Shown here piece after piece: positions 1 to 5,003 of a DNA stretch of 5,003 nt. The stretch's first letter is position 1. Every line of letters begins with the position of its first letter. The position numbers and the translations under genes were made by a program. The DNA is from an uncultured Oribacterium sp. (GTDB lineage Bacteria > Bacillota > Clostridia > Lachnospirales > Lachnospiraceae), in NCBI GenBank assembly GCA_938030845.1, contig CALHIC010000186.1, positions 1 through 5,003 of the forward strand. The letters run 5' to 3'. Below the pieces are notes generated by a model that worked only from the letters and a program-made list of their open reading frames with translations, did not search any database and was not told the DNA's origin.

Positions 1-689
1 TCGCCGGGGTTATATTGATGCTCGCTCTTCCTCAGTATGCATACTTGGTTCCGCCTGCAGCTTTTGTCGGGGCGATATTTGCAGCCTTTTTAATATATCT
101 TTTAGCATGGAAAGACGGGTTTACTCCCGTACGGATTATTCTATCGGGAGTTGCAATCAATGCTCTTTTGGGAAGCCTTACCGGTTTGGTTACCATTTTA
201 TTTAGCGACAGGCTTCAAGGTGCGTTGATGTGGCTTAACGGAAGTTTGTCTGGAAAAACATGGCGGCATTTTCAAGTGCTTATTGTATACAGTATTCCTG
301 CCCTGATACTTGCTCTTCTTTGTATTAGGGCAGCGAATGTCTTATTGCTGGGAGATGAAAAAGCAAAAAGTCTTGGGGTAAGTGTCAACCGCTGCCGTGT
401 ATTTCTTTCGATTATCGGGGCTTTTTTGGCAGGGATATCGACTTCGACTGTCGGAATCATCGGTTTTATAGGTTTAGTTATCCCCCATATCATGAGGATG
501 CTGGTCGGCTCGGATTATAAGAGCCTATTACCGTTTTCAATGTTCGGCGGAGCGGTTTTGCTGCTCGGGGCGGATACTTTTGCTCGCACTATTGCTTCAC
601 CGATTGAATTGCCTGTAGGAATTGTAATGTCGATATTCGGAGCACCGTTTTTCCTATACCTACTGAGAAGTTCCGGTAAAAGGAGATAA
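1..689 (+). CDS. FecCD/BtuC-family ABC transporter permease, 5'-partial
   Basis: This is the membrane permease of an ABC importer for iron-siderophore, haem or cobalamin; two copies would form the inner-membrane channel that takes substrate from a binding protein. The frame is open to the left edge (codons from base 3), so the start lies outside. About 229 residues are visible against roughly 330 for the family. Counting from the codon at base 15, hydrophobic segments lie at about 2-31, 41-63, 86-106, 128-158, 171-190 and 199-217. Family motifs seen are LSGVAINAL (43-51), GSLSG (76-80), GDEKAKSLGV (113-122), GFIGLVIPH (150-158), ELPVG (198-202) and GAPFFLYLL (209-217), so the C-terminus is intact. 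TCG is a favoured serine codon (6 of 18), unlike ftsY downstream (0 of 15). The substrate cannot be told from sequence. The next start codon is 15 bases downstream, as expected for an operon with its ATPase. Confidence 0.95.
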   Translation, partial: AGVILMLALPQYAYLVPPAAFVGAIFAAFLIYLLAWKDGFTPVRIILSGVAINALLGSLTGLVTILFSDRLQGALMWLNGSLSGKTWRHFQVLIVYSIPALILALLCIRAANVLLLGDEKAKSLGVSVNRCRVFLSIIGAFLAGISTSTVGIIGFIGLVIPHIMRMLVGSDYKSLLPFSMFGGAVLLLGADTFARTIASPIELPVGIVMSIFGAPFFLYLLRSSGKRR

Positions 690-694
690 GGAGG
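688..694 (+). promoter_or_regulatory. Ribosome binding site for the 705 start
   Basis: AAGGAGG, a full match to the anti-Shine-Dalgarno sequence, lies 10 bases before the ATG at 705. It overlaps the permease stop codon (TAA at 687-689), giving TAAGGAGG, which favours coupled translation of permease and ATPase. It decides the 705 start, which also matches the usual beginning of a FecE-type ATPase. Confidence 0.8.
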
Positions 695-704
695 TACTTT
701 TGTT

Positions 705-833
705 ATGACAGCTGTTTCTGCAAAAGATATTTCGTTAAGATACGATAAAAAAGATGTAGTAAAAAGTTTTTCTGCGGATTTTACACAAGGAAAAATTATT
801 TCGATAATAGGACCTAACGGCTCCGGAAAATCC
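705..833 (+). pseudogene. FecE-type ABC importer ATPase, 5' fragment only
   Basis: The first 43 codons read as the start of an iron-siderophore/cobalamin-type ABC ATPase: a first strand with KDISLRYDKK (the tyrosine is the A-loop residue that stacks on adenine), then GKIISIIGPNGSGKS ending in Walker A. The position right after a FecCD permease is the usual place for this gene. The rest of the family's ~250 residues (Q-loop, LSGGQ signature, Walker B, switch histidine) is absent, because the frame turns into SMC. The fragment could not hydrolyse ATP as an importer subunit. Codon style matches the permease: serine TCG twice in five before the P-loop and all five lysines AAA. This supports a single origin for 1 to about 810. 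Confidence 0.85.
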
Positions 834-3800
834 AATATTTCTGATGCGGTTCGTTGGGTTTTGGGAGAACAGAAGGTAAAACAGCTTCGTGGAAATTCCA
901 TGCAGGATGTTATTTTCTCCGGAACTGCCTTAAGAAGAGCCCAGGGTTATGCCTATGTGAGCATGTGCTTTGATAATGCAGACCATGCTCTGAATCTTCC
1001 TTATGAGGAAATCACCGTAAGCAGAAGATTGTACCGCTCGGGAGAATCGGAATATCGTTTAAATGATGCGGAATGCCGTTTAAAGGATATTCACGAGCTT
1101 TTTTATGATACAGGAATCGGAAAAGAAGGCTATTCCCTAATCGGACAGGGACAGATTGATAAGATTTTGTCCGGAAAGGCGGAAGAACGAAGGGCTCTCT
1201 TTGATGAGGCGGTGGGAATTGTTAAGTTCAAAAGAAGAAAGGACATTTCCCAGAAAAAGCTGGAAGAAGAGCAGGCCAATATGGAGCGTATCCAGGATAT
1301 TCTTTCAGAGCTGGAAAAGCAGCTGGCTCCATTGGAGAGACAGTCCGGAAAGGCAAAGAATTACTTACAGCTTAGAGATAAGCTCTTACTTTATGAAGCC
1401 AATCTTTTCCTTCTGGAAATGAAGGAGGCGGAGAAGGGCTTAGAGGAATTAGCGGAAAAAATTGAGAATTTAAGCTATTTTCAAAAGGAAGAGGAAGAGA
1501 AACAGAATCGTTTAACCCAAGCCTTTTTAGCTATGGAAAGGGAGGGGGACGCCTTAGAGGCGGAGGAACAGAGGATTCGACAGCGGGAAGAAGAGTATCT
1601 GTCGGAAAAGGCGGAGATAGAACGCCGGATTTCTCAGCTTCGAGAGGATATTTCCGGAAAAGAAAGCAGTAAAAAGCATTTTCAGGATCAAATTGAAAAG
1701 CTAAAGGAGGAAAGTAGCCGGCTTCTCGGGAAAATGGAGGATTTGGCGGCTACTTTATTTGCTATGCAGGAGCAGTTTAGCTCTTTGCTCCCTTTTAGTA
1801 AGGACAAGTCAGAAGTTCAGCTGGATGTGGATTTTATTCGTTCCACCATTAAGGAAGCGGAAAGGACCATTCAAAACTGCTTCGGGAATGCCTTTGCCTT
1901 TGAAGAGGCTCCAAAGCTGTCTAAGGGCGAGGAAGAAAATCTTGGAGAGCAGTTTTTATCCTTTCAGGAAAAAGAGGAGGAGTTGAAAAAAGCCAAGGAA
2001 GCATTTCAGTCTTTACTGCAAACAATGCAGGGACTTTCCCGGGAATTGCAGGAAAAAAGACAGGAGCTGGAATCTGAAAAGAGTCGTTTAGCCGTTCAGG
2101 AGAGGGCGGTGGAAAATCAAAGCCTTCGCCTTGAGAACCTGGAAAATCTTGCAGAGCGTTATGAGGGCTTCGGTAATGCGGTTCGCTTCTGTATGAGAGA
2201 AAAGGCTAGGGAAAAAGGCCTGATCGGCGTGGTGGCGGAGCTGATATCCGTTCCCAAAGATTATGAATTAGCCCTGGAAACAGTCCTGGGTTCCGGTCTG
2301 CAACAGTTGGTTTGTGAAGATGAGGGTACCGCAAAACGACTGATCGAAAAATTAAAAAGGGAGAGGCAGGGTAGAGCCAGCTTCCTTCCATTGCCTTCCC
2401 TTAGAAAAAACAGAGATGAAAAATATGACAGCTTAAAGAAGGAAGCGGGAGTGATCGGGGTATTTGCAGACCTGATTAAGGTTCCGGAGTCCTGTAAGGG
2501 CTTGGAGAACTACCTTTTGTCCAGAGTGCTTTTGGTAAGAAGCATGGAGGAGGCTCTTAGCCTAGAAAAAAAATATCATCATAGCTTAAGAATAGTCACT
2601 CTGGAAGGAGAGCTCTTACAGGCAGGGGGAGCTATTTCCGGCGGTGCCTATAAAAATAATTCCTCTCTTATGGGAAGAAAAAGAGAGATGGAAGAGCTTA
2701 AGGAGGGGATTGAGAAGGGAAAGGAAGCTTGCGACAATATTCGGAAGTCTGTAGAGGAGAAGATGATGGCCTGCAATAGGCTGGAACAGGAGCTCTCCGC
2801 CAAGGAAGAAGAAAGACATCGGCAGGAAAAGGGGATTTCCGAGCTGGAGCTTATGCTTCAAGCAAAGATGCAGTTAGAGTATCAAACCCTGTCCACCAAG
2901 ACGGATTTTCTGACAGAGCAGATGCATGGCTACAGCGATGCTTTGGAAAAGCTTTTTGCGGAGCAATTTGATTTGGAAGAGGCTAAGAAGCAGTCCAAGG
3001 AATCCGTACTGCATCAGGAAGAGGAAATTAAAAACTTGCAAGAAAAGCTTTCCGATGGAGAAAAAGCATTTTCCGATAGAAAGGAAAGCCTGCAAAGTAT
3101 TCAGGAGCAGAAGCAAAAGATTGCCGAAAAACAAAAGGCATACTTTGCGGAAAAAGAGAAGTTTGCAGAAGCTCAGCTGAATCAGGAAAAGGAAGCTCTT
3201 CGTTTAGAAAACCAAAAGGAAAAATTAGAAGAGCAAAGTGCCAAGTCTGCCCAGTATATTTTGGAAGAGTACGGATTACAGTTCTCCGAGGTGAAACAGT
3301 ATTATCGGGAGGAGCTTAGCGAAGATCCTGCACTTTCCAAGGAAATTCAGGAAATGAAGGGGAATATCCGGAGTCTTGGCCCCATAAATCTGGACAGTAT
3401 TCAGCAATTTGAAGAGGTTTCGGAGCGTTACAGCTTCCTGCATCAGCAGGTGGAGGATCTTCTTACTTCCGAAAAATCTTTGCAGGAGATTATCGCCGAC
3501 CTGGATCGGGGGATGCGGAAGCAGTTTCATGAAAATTTCTCCAAGATCCAAGTGGAGTTTAACAAGGTTTTCAGGGTTCTTTTCGGCGGAGGACAGGGAA
3601 GACTGGAAATGGAAGAGGGAGAGGATGTGCTGGAAAGCGGCATTCGCATCGTGGCAGAGCCCCCCGGAAAGAAACTACAAAATATGATGCAGCTCTCCGG
3701 AGGAGAAAAGGCGCTTACCGCTATTTCCCTGCTGTTTGCTTTGCAAAGCCTAAAGCCTTCTCCCTTCTGCCTATTGGATGAGATTGAGGCGGCATTGGAT

Positions 3801-3983
3801 GATTCCAATGTGTTACGCTTTGCGGAGTATTTGCATCATTTGATTAAGAACACCCAGTTTATTGTCATTACCCATAGAAGAGGAACGATGGAAAGGGCAG
3901 ACAGACTTTTCGGTGTTACCATGCAGGAAAAGGGTATTTCCACCCTGGTATCTGTTGACCTGGTAGAAGACCAGCTGCAATAA
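705..3983 (+). CDS. smc: Chimeric ORF: FecE-type ABC ATPase N-terminus joined in frame to SMC chromosome-segregation ATPase
   Basis: Residues 1-35 are the start of an ABC importer ATPase, with an A-loop tyrosine (Y13). Residues 36-43 are the P-loop GPNGSGKS, common to both families. From N44 on the protein is SMC, the ATPase that dimerises and with ScpA/ScpB organises and segregates chromosomes. Visible SMC parts: LGEQ and LRG motifs after the P-loop; YRSGESEY; Q-loop glutamine Q148; N-terminal coil about 177-485; hinge about 486-650 (starting YEGFGNAV, ending near GGAISGGA); C-terminal coil about 655-886; signature LSGGEK (997-1002); Walker B D1025 with catalytic E1026; ITHRRGT near the end. 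The SMC N-terminal strand and its conserved GFKSFA-like motif are missing, as are the ATPase's own signature and Walker B. Length is 1092 against about 1190 for B. subtilis SMC, mostly from a shorter C-terminal coil. The reading frame is certain; whether the joined gene exists in a cell is doubtful. Confidence 0.85.
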   Translation: MTAVSAKDISLRYDKKDVVKSFSADFTQGKIISIIGPNGSGKSNISDAVRWVLGEQKVKQLRGNSMQDVIFSGTALRRAQGYAYVSMCFDNADHALNLPYEEITVSRRLYRSGESEYRLNDAECRLKDIHELFYDTGIGKEGYSLIGQGQIDKILSGKAEERRALFDEAVGIVKFKRRKDISQKKLEEEQANMERIQDILSELEKQLAPLERQSGKAKNYLQLRDKLLLYEANLFLLEMKEAEKGLEELAEKIENLSYFQKEEEEKQNRLTQAFLAMEREGDALEAEEQRIRQREEEYLSEKAEIERRISQLREDISGKESSKKHFQDQIEKLKEESSRLLGKMEDLAATLFAMQEQFSSLLPFSKDKSEVQLDVDFIRSTIKEAERTIQNCFGNAFAFEEAPKLSKGEEENLGEQFLSFQEKEEELKKAKEAFQSLLQTMQGLSRELQEKRQELESEKSRLAVQERAVENQSLRLENLENLAERYEGFGNAVRFCMREKAREKGLIGVVAELISVPKDYELALETVLGSGLQQLVCEDEGTAKRLIEKLKRERQGRASFLPLPSLRKNRDEKYDSLKKEAGVIGVFADLIKVPESCKGLENYLLSRVLLVRSMEEALSLEKKYHHSLRIVTLEGELLQAGGAISGGAYKNNSSLMGRKREMEELKEGIEKGKEACDNIRKSVEEKMMACNRLEQELSAKEEERHRQEKGISELELMLQAKMQLEYQTLSTKTDFLTEQMHGYSDALEKLFAEQFDLEEAKKQSKESVLHQEEEIKNLQEKLSDGEKAFSDRKESLQSIQEQKQKIAEKQKAYFAEKEKFAEAQLNQEKEALRLENQKEKLEEQSAKSAQYILEEYGLQFSEVKQYYREELSEDPALSKEIQEMKGNIRSLGPINLDSIQQFEEVSERYSFLHQQVEDLLTSEKSLQEIIADLDRGMRKQFHENFSKIQVEFNKVFRVLFGGGQGRLEMEEGEDVLESGIRIVAEPPGKKLQNMMQLSGGEKALTAISLLFALQSLKPSPFCLLDEIEAALDDSNVLRFAEYLHHLIKNTQFIVITHRRGTMERADRLFGVTMQEKGISTLVSVDLVEDQLQ
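810..836 (+). other. Breakpoint interval at the Walker A motif
   Basis: Codons 36-44 encode GPNGSGKSN. GPNGSGKS is compatible with both an ABC importer ATPase and SMC. The following asparagine is SMC-like, where importer ATPases have threonine. The switch therefore lies within about 24-27 bases. Upstream residues (GKIISII) are importer-like and downstream residues (ISDAVRWVLGEQ) are SMC-like. No duplication, insertion sequence or direct repeat flanks the interval, and the frame is kept exactly because the two motifs align codon for codon. Confidence 0.8.
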
Positions 3984-3988
3984 GGAGG
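3982..3988 (+). promoter_or_regulatory. Ribosome binding site for ftsY
   Basis: AAGGAGG overlaps the smc stop codon (TAA at 3981-3983), giving TAAGGAGG. Only 4 bases (AATC) separate it from the ATG at 3993, a little short of the usual 5-9. The next in-frame ATG is residue 31, inside the conserved N domain, so 3993 stays the best start. The layout suggests ribosomes ending smc reinitiate directly on ftsY. Confidence 0.75.
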
Positions 3989-3992
3989 AATC

Positions 3993-4868
3993 ATGGCAAA
4001 TTTTTTTACCAAAATACTGAATAATATTTTTCAATCCAATGAGGTGGCGGACGAGGCCTTTTATGAAGAGCTGGAAGAGGCCATGATTCTCAGTGATGTT
4101 TCCTATAGCAGCTGTATGCGTATTATAGATGCGGTAAAGCATGAAGCCAATCAGCGGGGAGTAAATCTGACCCGAGATGTGCAAAAGATTCTAAAGGACT
4201 ATATTTTGGATTTGATGATGGTGGAGGAAGGCTATTATGCCTTTGAGCAGGAGAAAAGCATTATCTCCGTCATCGGCGTAAATGGCGTAGGAAAAACCAC
4301 CTCTATCGGAAAGCTGGCCTATCATTTAAAGAAAAAAGGGAAGAAAGTTATCCTTGCAGCGGCGGATACCTTCCGTGCCGGAGCCATTGAGCAGCTGGTG
4401 GAATGGGGAAATCGTGTAGGGGTGGATGTTATTCATCAAAAGGAAGGCTCCGACCCGGCGGCTGTAGTCTTCGATGCCCTTCAGTCCTTTAAGGCAAAAA
4501 ATGCGGATGTTTTGATTATTGATACTGCAGGTAGACTGCACAATAAGAAAAACCTGATGCAGGAGCTTGGAAAAATCAACCGCATCATTGACCGAGAATT
4601 TGCGGAAGGCTATAGAGAAACTCTGGTGGTTTTGGATGCCACCACAGGCCAGAACGCCATGAGCCAGGCAAAGCTTTTTAAAGAATGCAGCCAGGTAACC
4701 GGTGTAATCTTAAGTAAGATGGACTCCACCGCTAAAGGCGGCATGGCCCTATCCATACAGGCAGAGCTTGGCCTTCCGGTAAAATACATGGGCACCGGGG
4801 AAAAAGTGGAGAACCTCCAGCGCTTCGATGCCAAGCGATACGTTGAAGATATTTTTGACCTGCATTAA
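3993..4868 (+). CDS. ftsY: Signal recognition particle receptor FtsY
   Basis: FtsY is the membrane-associated SRP-family GTPase that docks the SRP (Ffh plus 4.5S/6S RNA) with its ribosome-nascent chain cargo and hands it to the SecYEG translocon. All GTPase elements are visible: G1 GVNGVGKTT (95-103), G2 DTFRA within AAADTFRAGA (125-129), G3 DTAGR (177-181), G4 SKMD (241-244; serine for the common threonine, with the specificity lysine and aspartate kept) and G5 GTGE (267-270). The N domain occupies about 17-85. At 291 residues it is a short form: the acidic A domain seen in E. coli is absent. The first 15 residues (F4, F5, I8, L9, I12, F13) could form the amphipathic membrane-targeting helix. 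It sits 9 bases after smc, the usual Clostridia order. Ffh would be expected nearby but does not begin within the remaining 135 bases. Confidence 0.97.
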   Translation: MANFFTKILNNIFQSNEVADEAFYEELEEAMILSDVSYSSCMRIIDAVKHEANQRGVNLTRDVQKILKDYILDLMMVEEGYYAFEQEKSIISVIGVNGVGKTTSIGKLAYHLKKKGKKVILAAADTFRAGAIEQLVEWGNRVGVDVIHQKEGSDPAAVVFDALQSFKAKNADVLIIDTAGRLHNKKNLMQELGKINRIIDREFAEGYRETLVVLDATTGQNAMSQAKLFKECSQVTGVILSKMDSTAKGGMALSIQAELGLPVKYMGTGEKVENLQRFDAKRYVEDIFDLH

Positions 4869-4901
4869 GGTAAAGGGGCTGTACTTCTTCAATAGTAGTC
4901 T

Positions 4902-4921
4902 TATGCAGCATAGGTCTGAAA
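4902..4921 (+). repeat. Imperfect direct repeat, copy 1
   Basis: TATGCAGCATAGGTCTGAAA matches the segment at 4984-5003 in 17 of 20 positions, at a distance of 82 bases. The first 11 bases are also a small palindrome (TATGC-A-GCATA), a feature not kept in copy 2. It lies 33 bases after the ftsY stop in non-coding DNA. It could be an intergenic repeat unit or a paired regulatory site; I do not recognise the family. Confidence 0.55.
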
Positions 4922-4922
4922 G

Positions 4923-4950
4923 AGGGGCATGCTCCCGCTAACATTCCCCT
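4923..4950 (+). repeat. Inverted repeat / possible hairpin after ftsY
   Basis: AGGGGCATG at 4923-4931 can pair with CATTCCCCT at 4942-4950: five pairs, one C-T mismatch, three pairs, with a 10-base loop. No T-run follows (the next bases are GAATTGAAGG), so it is not a convincing intrinsic terminator, although it sits where the smc-ftsY transcript might end. Outer arms at 4885-4893 and 4953-4961 could enclose it. Confidence 0.4.
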
Positions 4951-4983
4951 GAATTGAAGGACTATTAATTAAAAATTTGCTTT

Positions 4984-5003
4984 TATGCAACATCGGTCTA
5001 AAA
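4984..5003 (+). repeat. Imperfect direct repeat, copy 2, at the window edge
   Basis: TATGCAACATCGGTCTAAAA matches copy 1 (4902-4921) at 17 of 20 positions. The window ends at its last base, so the match may extend further. An AT-rich stretch (about 4961-4986) precedes it, which does not resemble the sequence before copy 1. Confidence 0.55.

Noticed and set aside
515..901. Antisense open frame of 128 codons crossing the permease end and the chimera junction
   Set aside because: It runs opposite three well-supported coding segments, shows no recognisable domain, and spans the probable artificial join, so it is a shadow of the + strand genes.
1156..1422. + strand open frame of 88 codons in another frame inside smc
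   Set aside because: It is rich in W, R, K and S, typical of a frame-shifted reading of purine-rich coiled-coil codons, and overlaps a conserved SMC region.
705..3983. A new Rad50/SbcC-like or defence-type SMC ATPase fused to a transporter ATPase
   Set aside because: Hinge, Q-loop, signature and C-terminal motifs are those of housekeeping bacterial SMC, it is followed by ftsY as usual, and no nuclease or defence gene is nearby. The importer part is only 35 residues plus the P-loop.
3527..4184. Antisense open frames of 93 and 123 codons opposite the smc end and ftsY start
   Set aside because: They lie opposite conserved SMC head and FtsY N-domain codons, have no clear ribosome binding site, and show composition expected of reverse-strand shadows.
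4923..4986. Rho-independent terminator after ftsY
   Set aside because: The hairpin has a mismatch and is followed by GAATTGAAGG in place of a T-run. The later T-rich bases at 4981-4984 follow no strong GC stem.
4869..5003. Start of ylxM or ffh after ftsY
   Set aside because: No open frame with a ribosome binding site and YlxM- or Ffh-like beginning is visible in these 135 bases.

Overview
The window holds three coding regions, all on the + strand, packed like an operon. They appear to come from two unrelated gene neighbourhoods joined inside one open reading frame. The left part (1-689) is the C-terminal two thirds of a FecCD/BtuC-type permease for iron-siderophore, haem or cobalamin uptake. 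It is followed after 15 bases by the start of the gene expected next in such an operon, the cytoplasmic ABC ATPase (FecE type).

That ATPase runs only to its Walker A P-loop (810-833). From there the same reading frame continues as a chromosome-segregation SMC protein that lacks its own first ~30 residues. The SMC part is otherwise complete: rest of the N-terminal head, coiled coil, hinge, returning coil and C-terminal head with signature and Walker B motifs, ending at 3983. ftsY (3993-4868), the signal recognition particle receptor, follows after 9 bases. The order smc-ftsY is a standard Clostridia/Firmicutes arrangement, normally preceded by rnc, and the SMC and FtsY sequences look like those of Lachnospiraceae-type Clostridia (inference from remembered family sequences). 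The permease side cannot be placed to a lineage. Its serine codon choice differs from ftsY (TCG 6 of 18 and TCC 1 of 18, against 0 and 7 of 15).

The last 135 bases (4869-5003) carry no gene. They contain two imperfect 20-base direct repeats 82 bases apart, the second ending exactly at the window edge, and nested inverted repeats between them.

The central observation is the in-frame ABC ATPase::SMC chimera with its breakpoint in the one motif the two families share. The most likely explanation is an artificial join (assembly or amplification chimera) across a short near-identical P-loop stretch. A real recombination product cannot be excluded from sequence alone. I see no CRISPR array, RNA gene, transposase or recognisable new defence system.
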